Source: Chryseobacterium koreense CCUG 49689 (GTDB taxonomy: Bacteria; Bacteroidota; Bacteroidia; Flavobacteriales; Weeksellaceae). Taken from it: 64,000 nt of DNA. The number at the start of each line of letters is the position of its first letter. Within the stretch, counting starts at the first letter, position 1. Positions 8,758-18,788 of this stretch are shown here, piece by piece. Location of the stretch: positions 1 through 64,000 of the forward strand of contig NZ_LFNG01000013.1 in assembly GCF_001045435.1 (NCBI RefSeq), written 5' to 3'. The notes below the pieces were generated by a model. It had not been told where the DNA came from. It ran no database searches and saw only the letters and a program-made list of their open reading frames with translations. The position numbers and the translations under genes are program-made.

Positions 8758-8780
8758 TAGTTTTGCCACCAATTGGCAAA
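8758..8780 (+). promoter_or_regulatory. -7 box and operator-like palindrome before the SDR gene
   Basis: TAGTTTTG at 8758-8765 fits the Bacteroidota -7 consensus TAnnTTTG. It overlaps a perfect palindrome, TTTGCCA-CCAAT-TGGCAAA (8762-8780), located where a repressor would cover the transcription start. The next gene begins at 8798. No cognate regulator is seen nearby. Confidence 0.45.
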
Positions 8781-8797
8781 CATCAATAAGTATAAAA

Positions 8798-9589
8798 ATG
8801 ACCATAATCATCACCGGATCATCGACCGGAATCGGTTTCGCACTGGCTGAATTCTTCGGCAAAAAAGGACACCGTGTTTTCGGCTTGAGCAGAAAAAATG
8901 TTAATTCTGAATTTTTCACCTCGGTTCCGACCGATATTACCGACTATTCCCAAATTCAAAATGCCGTTTCGGAAATTTTAAAAACAGAACAACGCATCGA
9001 TCTGCTGATCAACAATGCCGGAATGGGAATGGTGGGTTCTGTGGAAGATTCCTCAGCAGAGGAAATCTTGAAGTTATTCCATCTGAACTTGGTCGGTTCG
9101 GTGCAAATGATGAAGGCAGTGCTGCCAAAAATGCGCACCCAAAAATCCGGAAGAATCATCAATATCTCGAGCATTGGTTCAGAGATGGGACTTCCTTTCA
9201 GGGGATTTTATTCTGCATCGAAAGCAGCTTTGGACAAAGTGACAGAAGCAATTCGATATGAGATTTCTCCCTGGAAAATCCAGGTTTGTGCACTTCATTT
9301 GGGCGACATCAAAACCGGTATCGCAGAAAACCGAGTGCAGAGCACCGTTTCGGAACCTTATCAAAAAATATTCGACAAAATACATCAGGTCATGAACTCC
9401 CACGTGGACAAAGGAACGAACCCTGTGGAAGTCGCAGTCTATATCGAGAAACTTTTAGCAAAAAAATCCTGGAAAGCGCACTATTATTTCGGAAAGTTCG
9501 GACAGAAAATCGGAGTTCCCTTAAAATGGATTTTGCCACAGAACTTTTACGAAAAGTTAATGAGGAAATACAGTAAATTGGAGGAATAA
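8798..9589 (+). CDS. SDR family oxidoreductase
   Basis: The 263-residue classical short-chain dehydrogenase/reductase is cytosolic and NAD(P)-dependent. The cofactor glycine motif TGSSTGIG sits at residues 6-13, NNAGMG in the fourth strand, and the catalytic set is ISSIG (Ser) with YSASK (Tyr/Lys) around residue 140. The region after it (HLGDIKTGIAENR) is the usual substrate loop. The substrate cannot be told from sequence. It follows aroA by 45 bases but has its own candidate promoter with a palindrome. Confidence 0.92.
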   Translation: MTIIITGSSTGIGFALAEFFGKKGHRVFGLSRKNVNSEFFTSVPTDITDYSQIQNAVSEILKTEQRIDLLINNAGMGMVGSVEDSSAEEILKLFHLNLVGSVQMMKAVLPKMRTQKSGRIINISSIGSEMGLPFRGFYSASKAALDKVTEAIRYEISPWKIQVCALHLGDIKTGIAENRVQSTVSEPYQKIFDKIHQVMNSHVDKGTNPVEVAVYIEKLLAKKSWKAHYYFGKFGQKIGVPLKWILPQNFYEKLMRKYSKLEE

Positions 9590-9674
9590 CGGTCTAAAAT
9601 TTAACATTTTATTCGTGAAATTATCCAACCGTGAAATGCAAAAAAACGTACATTTGTAAAAATAGAAAATCATT

Positions 9675-10352
9675 ATGAAGACCCTTATCTGTCCTGTTCT
9701 CTTATTAATTGGCAGCCATTTTTTCCAGGCACAACAAATCACTGTGGGAGATCTTGCCAGACAAGCCCGATTCAGCAAGGTGATTGATGAAGTGAACAAT
9801 GGTAAAACCAAAATTAAATATTCTGAAATTAACGGAATCCCCTATTATACGGCAGGTTTTGTGAGTGCAAGAGTTGGCGACACTTCCAGCTATGTCCCAA
9901 TTCGTTACAATACGTTTTTGGATACCATTGAAATCATGGACAAGGGCGAAGTTTACGAACTACCAAGGGAAGGATCCTTCCCTTCATTCACCTTTGAACA
10001 ATCCAAAGCGAAGCTTGTTTTCGTGAATACTTTTGATGAATTTGCGGGTTATTTCTTTGAAATAGCAGGTGGAAAAAACAGTATCCTAAAAAAAGTACAA
10101 ACCAAGTTTTATCCGGCAGTTCCTGCTCCAAACAGTCTGATATCGGAGATTCCGGCAAGATTTGAAAACCAGAAACCGATTTATTTTCTGAAGAACGAAG
10201 ATGGTTTCATCAGGTTGCCGAAAAATGCGAAAGAACTTCCTGCGCTTCTTCCGGCAAAAAAGGCAGAGTTAGAATCCTTCCTCAAATCAAATAAAATCAG
10301 GATCAACGACGAAGCGGATTTGGTTAAATTGGCCGCTTTCCTGAATAACTAA
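9675..10352 (+). CDS. Secreted protein of unknown function
   Basis: The 225-residue protein has a signal peptide (MKTLICPVLLLIGSHFFQAQ). I do not recognise a domain. The mature part is mixed alpha/beta with KTKIKYSEINGIPYY and a charged C-terminal helix (LPAKKAELESFLKS). A -7-like TACATTTG lies at 9649-9656, about 20 bases before the start. The gene is convergent with metF and separated from it by a hairpin terminator. It is probably periplasmic or secreted. Confidence 0.75.
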   Translation: MKTLICPVLLLIGSHFFQAQQITVGDLARQARFSKVIDEVNNGKTKIKYSEINGIPYYTAGFVSARVGDTSSYVPIRYNTFLDTIEIMDKGEVYELPREGSFPSFTFEQSKAKLVFVNTFDEFAGYFFEIAGGKNSILKKVQTKFYPAVPAPNSLISEIPARFENQKPIYFLKNEDGFIRLPKNAKELPALLPAKKAELESFLKSNKIRINDEADLVKLAAFLNN

Positions 10353-10369
10353 AATCATATTTTTTAAAA

Positions 10370-10401
10370 AAATCCCCATTCGATCTTCCGGATGGGGATT
10401 T
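10370..10401 (-). terminator. Terminator downstream of metF
   Basis: Ten-base perfect arms (AAATCCCCAT / ATGGGGATTT) enclose a 12-base loop. On the minus strand they are followed by a T run, so this best ends the metF transcript. It may also stop the convergent secreted-protein gene. Confidence 0.8.
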
Positions 10402-10449
10402 CTTATTGACGCTTTTGAGCAATCAACCTAGCCAACAGGACCTATCACA

Positions 10450-11406
10450 TCAGAAAATTTCTGAGGCCACTTTTCTGATGTTATCGCTCTTCCCCATCGA
10501 ATAAAAATGAAGCACCGGAACCCCAAATTCCAGAAGTTCTCTGCATTGGTTGATCGCCCATTCCACACCGATTTGTTTTATTGCGGCATTGTCTTTTGCC
10601 TTTGCAATTTCGGAAATCAATTCTTCCGGCAAGTCTATTTTGAAGGTTTTCGGCAACATCGAGAGATGTCCTTTCGTGGCAATCGGTTTAATTCCGGGAA
10701 TGATCGGCACATCGATTCCGATTTTCCTGGCTTCTTTCACAAATTCAAAGTATTTCTTGTTGTCGAAAAACATTTGAGTCACTACATAATCCGCACCGGC
10801 TTCCACTTTTTCTTTCAGCCGCTGCAAATCATATTTCATGGATGGTGCCTCGATGTGTTTTTCTGGATAACCCGCTACACCAATGCAGAATTTGTTTTCA
10901 TGATCGCATCTTTTCTCGTCGGTCAAATATTTTCCGCGCCCGATATCGTTGATATGTTCCACCAAATGGATTGCATATTCATGGCCGCCTTCAGTGGGGA
11001 CATAATGGTTTTGCCCCTTCATCGCATCACCGCGGAGCGCCATAATATTGTCAATTCCCAGATAAAGACAATCCACCAAAAGGTACTCGGTTTCCTCTTT
11101 GGTAAATCCGCCGCAAAGCACATGCGGAACTGTATCCACGTCATATTTATGCTGAATCGATGCGCAAATACCCAAAGTTCCGGGACGCATTCTCGTGATT
11201 TTTCTTTCCACCAAACCGTTTCCTTTTTCGATGTACACGTATTCTTCCCGCGAAGTTGTCACGTCGATAAAAGGTGGTTTGAATTCCATTAAGGGGTCGA
11301 TATTTTTGTACAAGTCCTCTATTCCAGTACCTTTCGTAGGCGGAATTACTTCGATGGAAAAAAGCGTTTTGCCGTTGGCGTTTTTGATGTGTTCTGTGAT
11401 TTTCAT
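10450..11406 (-). CDS. metF: Methylenetetrahydrofolate reductase
   Basis: MetF reduces 5,10-methylene-THF to 5-methyl-THF using FAD, providing the methyl donor for MetH. The product has 318 residues from the ATG at 11406. A start 18 bases upstream is possible but adds residues not seen in the family. Visible features of the TIM-barrel family are FSIEVIPPTKG, the LRGDAMKG segment, YVVTQMFFDNKKYFEF and PGIKPIAT. It is the last gene of the metH1-metH2-metF cluster, all on the minus strand behind one SAM riboswitch, and ends at a clear terminator. Confidence 0.95.
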   Translation of the reverse strand: MKITEHIKNANGKTLFSIEVIPPTKGTGIEDLYKNIDPLMEFKPPFIDVTTSREEYVYIEKGNGLVERKITRMRPGTLGICASIQHKYDVDTVPHVLCGGFTKEETEYLLVDCLYLGIDNIMALRGDAMKGQNHYVPTEGGHEYAIHLVEHINDIGRGKYLTDEKRCDHENKFCIGVAGYPEKHIEAPSMKYDLQRLKEKVEAGADYVVTQMFFDNKKYFEFVKEARKIGIDVPIIPGIKPIATKGHLSMLPKTFKIDLPEELISEIAKAKDNAAIKQIGVEWAINQCRELLEFGVPVLHFYSMGKSDNIRKVASEIF

Positions 11407-11564
11407 AAGCCTCTTTTGCCCCAAATGGGGAAAAATCTCTAATAATATTCGCTAATTATTTTTTCTAAACTGAATTCATGTTGATGGGATGGGTTTTCCA
11501 ATTCCCATATTGTGCAATCTATTCCTTATCTAAAGGCATTTCCTGCAGTTAGGGGAAATTGGTC

Positions 11565-14222
11565 CTATGCCAAATTAGGAGCCAGCCATTTTTGTGCAAA
11601 TTCCAGATCCACTCCTTTTCTTTGGGCATAATCCATTAATTGGTCTTCAGAAATTTTTCCGACACCGAAATACTTTGAATTCGGGTTTCCAAAAAAATAT
11701 CCGGAAACTGCGGCAGTTGGAAACATCGCCAAACCTGGAGTCAGTTCCAATCCGATCTTCTCTTTCACTTTCAATAATTCCCAAATCGTTTTTTTCTCCA
11801 AATGATCCGGACAGGCAGGATAACCGGGAGCAGGACGGATTCCCAGATATTTTTCTGCAATTAATTGCTCGTTATCCAAATTTTCGCTTTCGGCATATCC
11901 CCAGAAATCGGTTCTCACTTGATGGTGCAGGTATTCTGCGAATGCTTCCGCCAAGCGATCCGATAATGCTTTGGCGAGAATGGCATTATAATCGTCGTGA
12001 TCGTCTTTATATTTTTTCACCAATTCATCAGTTCCAAAACCGGTGGTCACCGCAAAACATCCGATATAATCCAGTTTGCCGCTTTCTTTGGGTGCCACAA
12101 AATCTGCGAGAGCCAGATAATCCTTTCCGGAAGACCTTTTCAATTGTTGACGAAGGGTTCTGAAGGTTGAAATCACGTTTCCATTTTCATCATAAACTTC
12201 CACATCGTCGTGATTTATAGTGTTTGCGGGGAATAAACCAAAAATGGCTTTTGCAGTCAACAATTTTTCGTCAATGATTTTCTTAAGCATTTTCTGGGCG
12301 TCTTTATAGACTTCCCTTGCTTGTTCACCCACAATTTCATCCTGTAAAATATCCGGAAATTTCCCATGCAGTTCCCAGCTTCTAAAGAAAGGCGACCAGT
12401 CCACAAAGGGTAAAAGCTCATTCAAATCAAGGTTTTCCATCATGTGGATTCCTAATTTTTTGGGTTTAAAGATTTCCTCATTTTCCCAATCCATTTTGAA
12501 CTTTTGGCTTCTCGCTTGTTCCAGGGGAACATATTCTTTATCAATCTGCCTGCTTAAAAACTTTTCCCGAAATTCAACGTATTCTTCTTTCAAAGCTTCC
12601 TTATAATTTTCAGCGTTTCTGTCTAAAAGTTGCGAAACCACTCCCACCGCTCTTGAAGCATCATTGATGTGAACCACCGTGTTGGAATATTTTGGTGCAA
12701 TTTTCACCGCAGTATGTGCTTTGGATGTGGTGGCACCGCCGATCAACAGCGGAAAATGCAGATTTTTTCTTTCAAGTTCGTCTGCAACATGCACCATTTC
12801 GTCTAAACTCGGAGTAATCAAGCCGCTTAAACCGATCGCATCCGCATTTTCGTCAATGGCAGTCTGGATGATTTTTTCCGCAGGAACCATCACACCCAAA
12901 TCGATGATCTCGTAATTATTGCATCCCAAAACCACGGAAACGATATTTTTTCCGATATCGTGAACGTCGCCTTTCACGGTGGCCATTACAATTTTACCAT
13001 TGGCTTGTCTGGTGGAATCTTTTTCTGCTTCGATGAAAGGTTGAAGATAGGCGACGGCTTTTTTCATCACTCTCGCAGATTTCACCACCTGTGGCAGGAA
13101 CATTTTCCCACTTCCAAATAAATCGCCAACCACGGCCATTCCGGTCATCAAATTGATTTCAATGACCTCTAAAGGTCGTTCGGCAACCTGTCTCGCTTCT
13201 TCCACATCCTCGATGATAAACCGGTCTATTCCTTTTACCAAAGCATGGGTAATCCTTTCCTGAAGCGGGTTTTTTCGCCATTGCAAATCCTCCACGATTT
13301 CTTTTTTTGTGCTTTTATTCCGTTCGGAATAATCGAGCAATCTTTCGGTGGCATCGTCTCTTCGGTTGAGCATGACATCTTCCACCAGTTCGAGTAGATC
13401 TTTGGGGATTTCATCGTAAACTTCGAGCATTGCCGGATTTACGATTCCCATATTCATCCCGTTTTTAATGGCGTGATAAAGAAAAACCGAGTGCATTGCT
13501 TCCCGCACAGCATCATTTCCGCGGAACGAAAACGAAACGTTTGAAACTCCGCCACTCACCGAAACATTCGGCAGATTTTCACGCACCCATTTGGTGGCTT
13601 CTATGAAATCCAGAGCGTTTCTGCGGTGTTCTTCCATTCCGGTCGCCACGGGGAAAATATTCAAGTCGAAAATAATATCCTCTGAAGGAAAACCGACTTT
13701 GTTCACCAAAATATCGTAGGAACGTTTGCAGATTTCGATTCTTCGGTCATAATTATCGGCTTGTCCGTCTTCATCAAACGCCATTACAATCACCGCCGCT
13801 CCGAATCTTTTGATAATTTTCGCGTGTTGAACAAATTCCTCTTCCCCTTCTTTTAAACTGATGGAATTCACTACCCCTTTTCCTTGCACGACCTTTAATC
13901 CGGCTTCCAGAATTTCCCATTTCGAGGAATCGATCATGATTGGAATCCGCGCAATATCCGGTTCGGAAGCGATCAGGTTCAAAAATTTCACCATCGCGGT
14001 TTTACCGTCCAAAAGTCCATCATCAAAATTGACATCGAGGATTTGTGCGCCGCCCTCGACTTGATGCCGCGCAATATCCAGCGCTTCCGAATATTTTTCT
14101 TCTTTTATCAGTCTTAAGAACTTCTTTGAACCGGCTACATTGGTTCTTTCACCAATGTTGATAAAGTTGGATTCCGGCGTGATGATTAATGGTTCCAGAC
14201 CGGAGAGTTTCAAGTATTTCAT
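11565..14222 (-). CDS. metH: Methionine synthase MetH, methyl-THF/cobalamin/activation part
   Basis: The 885-residue protein carries the last three modules of cobalamin-dependent methionine synthase. The pterin-binding domain starts near residue 22 ([14 protein letters not shown]) and reaches about 290. The cobalamin cap and B12 domains follow, with DVHDIG supplying the lower-axial histidine near residue 415. The reactivation domain at the C-terminus has [12 protein letters not shown] near 795, the S-adenosylmethionine-binding site. The homocysteine domain is missing here and is encoded by the separate gene 61 bases upstream. Such splits are known in Bacteroidota. Together the two proteins make methionine from homocysteine and 5-methyl-THF. 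Confidence 0.96.
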   Translation of the reverse strand: MKYLKLSGLEPLIITPESNFINIGERTNVAGSKKFLRLIKEEKYSEALDIARHQVEGGAQILDVNFDDGLLDGKTAMVKFLNLIASEPDIARIPIMIDSSKWEILEAGLKVVQGKGVVNSISLKEGEEEFVQHAKIIKRFGAAVIVMAFDEDGQADNYDRRIEICKRSYDILVNKVGFPSEDIIFDLNIFPVATGMEEHRRNALDFIEATKWVRENLPNVSVSGGVSNVSFSFRGNDAVREAMHSVFLYHAIKNGMNMGIVNPAMLEVYDEIPKDLLELVEDVMLNRRDDATERLLDYSERNKSTKKEIVEDLQWRKNPLQERITHALVKGIDRFIIEDVEEARQVAERPLEVIEINLMTGMAVVGDLFGSGKMFLPQVVKSARVMKKAVAYLQPFIEAEKDSTRQANGKIVMATVKGDVHDIGKNIVSVVLGCNNYEIIDLGVMVPAEKIIQTAIDENADAIGLSGLITPSLDEMVHVADELERKNLHFPLLIGGATTSKAHTAVKIAPKYSNTVVHINDASRAVGVVSQLLDRNAENYKEALKEEYVEFREKFLSRQIDKEYVPLEQARSQKFKMDWENEEIFKPKKLGIHMMENLDLNELLPFVDWSPFFRSWELHGKFPDILQDEIVGEQAREVYKDAQKMLKKIIDEKLLTAKAIFGLFPANTINHDDVEVYDENGNVISTFRTLRQQLKRSSGKDYLALADFVAPKESGKLDYIGCFAVTTGFGTDELVKKYKDDHDDYNAILAKALSDRLAEAFAEYLHHQVRTDFWGYAESENLDNEQLIAEKYLGIRPAPGYPACPDHLEKKTIWELLKVKEKIGLELTPGLAMFPTAAVSGYFFGNPNSKYFGVGKISEDQLMDYAQRKGVDLEFAQKWLAPNLA

Positions 14223-14283
14223 AATGATTTTACCAATTTAACAATGTACTAATTTAACAATCAAGTGCTACTTGGGTAGATTT

Positions 14284-15297
14284 CTAGAGTGTTGCATTAA
14301 TTTTCCTGGGTTTAAAATCCTTTACCAAATCGGCAATCGCCTTAATATGCGGAGGTGTGGTTCCGCAGCAACCGCCGATGATATTGACCAAACCTTTTTC
14401 TACATATTCACGGATTTGTTCCGCCATAAACTCGGGCGTTTCGTCATACTGACCGAAAGCATTCGGCAGACCGGCATTTGGATAAGCGGAAACATAAAAT
14501 TCCGAATGAGTGGAAAGTGTCTCCAGATAAGGTGTGAGTTGTTTTGCTCCCAAAGCGCAATTGAAACCCACACTTAATAAATTCAAATGCGAAATCGAGA
14601 TCAGGAAGGCTTCCGCAGTTTGCCCGCTCAAAGTTCGTCCCGAAGCATCGGTAATGGTTCCCGAAACCATAATCGGAATCTGGATGTTTCTTTCCTCCTG
14701 GATTTCATCAATCGCAAAGAGTGCGGCTTTGGCATTTAGCGTATCAAAGATGGTTTCCACCAAAAGAATATCTGCGCCGCCATCCAAAAGTGCTTCTGCC
14801 TGCTGTTTATAGGCGATTCTCAACTCATCAAACGTGATTGCCCGAAATCCCGGATCATTCACATCCGGCGAAAGTGAAGCGGTTTTGTTGGTTGGTCCGA
14901 TGGAGCCAGCCACAAATCTGGGCTTATCTGGATTTTTGGCCGTGAATTCATCGCAGACTTTTCTCGCAATTTTGGCGGATTCAAAATTGAGTTCCGAAAC
15001 CAATTCTTCCATGTGGTAATCAGCCATGGCAATAGTTGTTCCGGAAAAAGTATTCGTTTCGATAATGTCTGCTCCCGCTTCCAAGTATTTCCGGTGGACT
15101 TCTTCAATCGCACGTGGTTGCGTCAATGAAAGCAAATCGTTGTTTCCCTTTAATGGGTGTTCCCAGTTTTTAAACCGTTCGCCGCGGTAATCTTCCTCAG
15201 TGAATTGGTATCGCTGCAGCATGGTTCCCATGGCGCCATCTAGGACGAGTATTCGAGAACTAAGTTGATCGTAAAGCTTGCGTGTATTTTGTAGCAT
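14284..15297 (-). CDS. Homocysteine S-methyltransferase domain protein (N-terminal half of split MetH)
   Basis: The 337-residue protein corresponds to the first module of MetH, the zinc-dependent homocysteine-binding barrel. The N-terminal motif [12 protein letters not shown] is clear. The zinc ligands are visible as C247 (FNCALG) and the pair C310/C311 ([10 protein letters not shown]). It is the first gene after the SAM-I riboswitch and is followed by the remaining MetH modules, so it should act as a complex or by docking with them. A free-standing betaine or S-methylmethionine methyltransferase is an alternative, but context argues against it. Confidence 0.93.
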   Translation of the reverse strand: MLQNTRKLYDQLSSRILVLDGAMGTMLQRYQFTEEDYRGERFKNWEHPLKGNNDLLSLTQPRAIEEVHRKYLEAGADIIETNTFSGTTIAMADYHMEELVSELNFESAKIARKVCDEFTAKNPDKPRFVAGSIGPTNKTASLSPDVNDPGFRAITFDELRIAYKQQAEALLDGGADILLVETIFDTLNAKAALFAIDEIQEERNIQIPIMVSGTITDASGRTLSGQTAEAFLISISHLNLLSVGFNCALGAKQLTPYLETLSTHSEFYVSAYPNAGLPNAFGQYDETPEFMAEQIREYVEKGLVNIIGGCCGTTPPHIKAIADLVKDFKPRKINATL

Positions 15298-15357
15298 TTC
15301 AATTAGTGATTAAATTAAAATTGAAAATGCTACCAAAGAATTGGTGATTGAGTCTGT

Positions 15358-15460
15358 GTTATCTGTTCCCGAAATTTCAGGATAGAACGTAGCACCTTCT
15401 CCGTTTCCGAAGGGTTGCCAAGGTTTCATAGAGTCTAATCTCTCCACCTTTCTTGATAAC
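15358..15460 (-). ncRNA. SAM-I (S-box) riboswitch
   Basis: On the minus strand the RNA begins GTTATC and ends GATAAC, a closed P1 helix. Inside are the conserved S-box blocks: AAGAAAGGTGGAGAGA, a kink-turn-like stretch, CTATGAAACCT, TGGCAACC, a P3 pair CCTTC/GAAGG, GGTGCTA, and a P4 hairpin CCTGAAATTTCGGG. The order and spacing fit the S-adenosylmethionine riboswitch. It precedes the split metH and metF and should lower their expression when SAM is high. A weak ACCAA-TTCT-TTGGT hairpin follows, without a good T run, so the output mechanism is unclear. Confidence 0.95.
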
Positions 15461-15492
15461 ATTTTCAATATGTAAAAGAACAAATCTGGCTG

Positions 15493-15524
15493 CAAATATA
15501 GGGTATTTTTTGAATCTTTCTAAA
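15493..15524 (-). promoter_or_regulatory. Promoter of the metH-metF operon (TTTA-N20-TATATTTG)
   Basis: The minus strand carries TTTA (15524-15521), 20 bases, then TATATTTG (15500-15493), a perfect -7 box. The predicted start lies about 25 bases before the riboswitch P1 stem. Confidence 0.65.
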
Positions 15525-15571
15525 TTTTGAAAGAATATTAATTTCATAATTTCGCACCAGAATTCTAAATT

Positions 15572-18184
15572 ATGATGCCGGAAAAAGAAAGATTGCGCGA
15601 TGAAAAGTGGAAAAAGTGGGGACCCTATGTGAGCAACCGTCAGTGGGGAACCGTGCGCGAAGATTACAGCCACAACGGAAATGCGTGGGGATACACGACC
15701 TATGATGATGCGATGAGCAGAGCTTATCGATGGAGTGAAGACGGAATTGCCGGAATAAGCGACAGCAAACAGCGACTCTGTTTTTCATTTGCCTTTTGGA
15801 ATAAAAAGGATAAAATGATCAAGGAACGCTTTTTCGGATTAAGCAATTACCAAGGAAACCACGGTGAAGACGTGAAAGAGATTTACTATTATTTGGACAA
15901 CACGCCGTCTCATTCCTATATGAAGATGGTTTACAAATACCCAATCCATGCGTTTCCGTATGACGAGCTGATTCATGAAAATGGCCGGCGATCCAAAACC
16001 CAGGCAGAATTTGAAATTACAGATACCGGGATTTTTAACAGAAATCAGTATTTCGATATCTTCATGGAATATGCAAAAATAAACCATGATGACCTGCTGA
16101 TTCGAGTGACGGCGTGTAACAGAAGTGATAAGAAAGCGCCGCTGGTCATCCTTCCCACGATTTGGTACCGAAACAACTGGAAATGGGGTTACGGAACCTA
16201 TCGGCCAAAACTGAAATCTTCGGTGAATGGAATCATCGACATCGAACATGATTCTATAGCCTTGAAAAAGCTTTATTCGAGAAATCCAGATACAGAAGCG
16301 CTTTTTTGCGATAATGAAAGCAATCCTGAAGTGGTTTCCAATGGAAGTTCAGACGCAAAATATTTCAAAGACGGAATCAATAATTTCTTGGTTAAAGGTG
16401 ATCAAGATTCGATAAACCCAGAGAAATTCGGAACAAAAGCAAGTTTCTTCATCGATACAGAAATTGAGGCGGGGGAAAGCAAGACCTTTGACTTTCGGCT
16501 GAGTCCGCACAAAATGGAAAATGCATTCTTTGATTTCGACGAAATTTTTAGTTTAAGGAAAAAGGAAGCAGATGATTTCTATGGTGAACTTCAGGCAGAA
16601 ATTGAATCCGAAGAAGAAAAAAGTATCCAAAGACAGGCTTTTGCAGGACTTTTGTGGAACAAACAGTTCTACCATTACGCGGTTTCTAAATGGCTGAAAG
16701 GCGATCCCAAACACGAAGCCCCGCGAAACTTTGACCATTACGTGCGAAACACCGAATGGGAACACATGCAGAATAAGGATGTGATTTCCATGCCCGACAA
16801 ATGGGAATATCCGTGGTTTGCCACTTGGGACTTGGCGTTTCACTGTGTTCCGTTTGCGCTGATCGATGCCGGATTCGCGAAACATCAATTGAAGCTTTTG
16901 ACCAAAGAATGGTATCTTCATCCAAACGGTCAACTTCCTGCTTATGAATGGGATTTCAGCGACGTGAATCCACCGGTTCACGCGTGGTCCACTTTCCGGG
17001 TTTTTAAAATTGATGAAAAAATAAATGGCAAAGCAGATATCCCTTTTCTGGAAAGCGTTTTCCAAAAATTATTGCTGAATTTCACCTGGTGGGTCAACCG
17101 AAAAGATAAAAGCGGGAACAACGTTTTTGGTGGCGGATTTTTGGGACTTGACAATATTGGTGCCTTTGACCGGAACATGCAGTTCAAAAACGGAGCTCAC
17201 CTGGAACAAGCGGACGGCACCAGTTGGATGGCGATGTTTGCCTTAAATATGATGCGGATTGCAATGGAACTGGCTTTGTATAACCCAGTTTATGAAGACA
17301 TGGCGATCAAATTCTTTGAACATTATCTTTACATTGCCGAAGCGATGGAAAATCTAGGCGAAGGAATACACGGACTTTGGAATGAGGAAGACGGCTTTTT
17401 CTATGACGTGCTTCAGCTGAATAACGGTGAATCCATCTCTTTAAAATTAAGAAGCATAGTGGGTTTGATTCCGATGTTTGCCGTGGAAATCATTGAACAC
17501 GACATTTTGGAAAAACTCCCCAATTTCAGGGCAAGGATGCAGTGGGTTTTGAAAAACCGTCCTGAGTTGGCCAACTTGGTTTCCCATTGGGAAGTTGAAG
17601 GAAAAGGGGGAAAACACTTGATGAGCATCCTTAGAAAAACACGCCTCAAAAGGGTTTTACAGAGAATGAGTGATCCCAATGAGTTTCTTTCGGAATTCGG
17701 AATCCGCTCCATGTCAAAGTTTTATGAGGAAAACCCTTTCCATTTCTCAACCGATGACCAGGAATTCGTGGTGAAATATTTGCCCGCAGAAAGTGACAGC
17801 AGTATGTTTGGCGGCAACAGCAATTGGCGCGGACCGATTTGGTTTCCGATCAACTTCCTGATCGTGGAAAGTTTGCAGCGCTACCATTTTTATTATGGCG
17901 AAAGCATGCAGATTGAATATCCGACCGGAAGCGGCGAAATGAGAAACCTGAATTTTGTGGCGGAAGACTTGAGTCAGAGACTGAAAGCTATTTTCATGAA
18001 GGACGAAAATGGAAACCGACCTTTTAATGGCGGAAACGACCTTTTGAACCACAATGAATTTTTCCGGGACTACATGATGTTCCACGAATATTTCAATGGC
18101 GATACCGGACAGGGAATCGGCGCATCACACCAATGCGGATGGACTGCGACGGTTGCTAAATTAATCCAGCCCAGATGGAAGTAG
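15572..18184 (+). CDS. GH63/MGH1-like glycoside hydrolase
   Basis: The 870-residue protein has no evident signal peptide, so it is probably cytosolic. It resembles bacterial GH63-type glucosidases and mannosylglycerate hydrolase-like proteins. A beta-rich N-terminal domain (about 1-330) is followed by an (alpha/alpha)6 barrel. Barrel stretches include WYLHPNGQLPAYEWDFSDVNPP, read here as the region around residues 450-471, then DNIGAFDRN, and near the end SNWRGPIWFPINF, GTGQ-like DTGQGIGASHQCGWTA. Members act on alpha-glucosides or glycerate glycosides; the substrate here is unknown. It is transcribed divergently from the SAM riboswitch and faces osmC. The first two codons are both ATG. Confidence 0.85.
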   Translation: MMPEKERLRDEKWKKWGPYVSNRQWGTVREDYSHNGNAWGYTTYDDAMSRAYRWSEDGIAGISDSKQRLCFSFAFWNKKDKMIKERFFGLSNYQGNHGEDVKEIYYYLDNTPSHSYMKMVYKYPIHAFPYDELIHENGRRSKTQAEFEITDTGIFNRNQYFDIFMEYAKINHDDLLIRVTACNRSDKKAPLVILPTIWYRNNWKWGYGTYRPKLKSSVNGIIDIEHDSIALKKLYSRNPDTEALFCDNESNPEVVSNGSSDAKYFKDGINNFLVKGDQDSINPEKFGTKASFFIDTEIEAGESKTFDFRLSPHKMENAFFDFDEIFSLRKKEADDFYGELQAEIESEEEKSIQRQAFAGLLWNKQFYHYAVSKWLKGDPKHEAPRNFDHYVRNTEWEHMQNKDVISMPDKWEYPWFATWDLAFHCVPFALIDAGFAKHQLKLLTKEWYLHPNGQLPAYEWDFSDVNPPVHAWSTFRVFKIDEKINGKADIPFLESVFQKLLLNFTWWVNRKDKSGNNVFGGGFLGLDNIGAFDRNMQFKNGAHLEQADGTSWMAMFALNMMRIAMELALYNPVYEDMAIKFFEHYLYIAEAMENLGEGIHGLWNEEDGFFYDVLQLNNGESISLKLRSIVGLIPMFAVEIIEHDILEKLPNFRARMQWVLKNRPELANLVSHWEVEGKGGKHLMSILRKTRLKRVLQRMSDPNEFLSEFGIRSMSKFYEENPFHFSTDDQEFVVKYLPAESDSSMFGGNSNWRGPIWFPINFLIVESLQRYHFYYGESMQIEYPTGSGEMRNLNFVAEDLSQRLKAIFMKDENGNRPFNGGNDLLNHNEFFRDYMMFHEYFNGDTGQGIGASHQCGWTATVAKLIQPRWK

Positions 18185-18224
18185 TTTTTCAGTGGTAAAG
18201 TAGTTTGGTGCTTTAGCACTATTG

Positions 18225-18647
18225 CTAAATAACGTCGCTTCCATTGACAAAAACCCGGTAGTTTACCTGAACATTCGGTTCCAAGGTTTTGGAGACGGAA
18301 CAATATTTTTCAAAGGATAATTCCGCGGCTTTCAAAGCTTTTTTCGGATCGATTACTCCTTCCAAAAAGAACGTTACCGTCATTGATTTGAAGGGCTTCG
18401 CATCGCCAATCTGCACTCGCTCGCCTTCTACTTCGGCGGAGAATTTGGTGATTTCCTGTCTTTGTTTTTTCAGAATACTCACCACATCAATTCCGCTGCA
18501 TCCGGCCACTGCCATCAGCACGCTTTCCATCGGCGAAACACCTTTCGCACCAGGTTCAGAGGTATTATCCAGTAGAATCGAATTTCCTGCACTATTGGTA
18601 CATTCGAATAAATAATCGTCGTTAATTCTGTTAAGTACTATTTTCAT
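18225..18647 (-). CDS. OsmC/Ohr family protein
   Basis: The 140-residue protein belongs to the OsmC/Ohr family of thiol peroxidases that reduce organic hydroperoxides. The first conserved cysteine lies in AVAGCSGID (C50) and the second in SFEKYCSVSK (C116), the usual reactive pair. The PMESVL segment before C50 is typical. It is convergent with the glycosidase gene and separated from the MoxR/DUF58 operon by about 140 bases without an obvious gene. It is more like the YhfA/OsmC group than Ohr proper, which is a judgement from the short length and motif wording. Confidence 0.9.
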   Translation of the reverse strand: MKIVLNRINDDYLFECTNSAGNSILLDNTSEPGAKGVSPMESVLMAVAGCSGIDVVSILKKQRQEITKFSAEVEGERVQIGDAKPFKSMTVTFFLEGVIDPKKALKAAELSFEKYCSVSKTLEPNVQVNYRVFVNGSDVI

Positions 18648-18788
18648 AAAATTTGGTCATTTAATGGTTGAATAAAAAAACCTTTGAATAAAATTTTACC
18701 GAAAACCGATTGAATGAAAAAGGTTTCGCATGCTAATTTCTTGTGTTCTATCGAAACGCCGCATCAAATTTAGCACAGAAAAAGAGTT

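Noticed and set aside
11594-12163. Plus-strand reading frame of 189 codons opposite metH
   Set aside because: It lies wholly antisense within a well-recognised gene and has no known motif or promoter; it is a frame shadow. The same holds for 10507-11292 opposite metF and 32527-33063 opposite the GNAT-like gene.
15310-15495. Short minus-strand reading frame across the riboswitch
   Set aside because: The conserved bases follow the SAM-I RNA structure, not a protein pattern, and the frame has no start signal.
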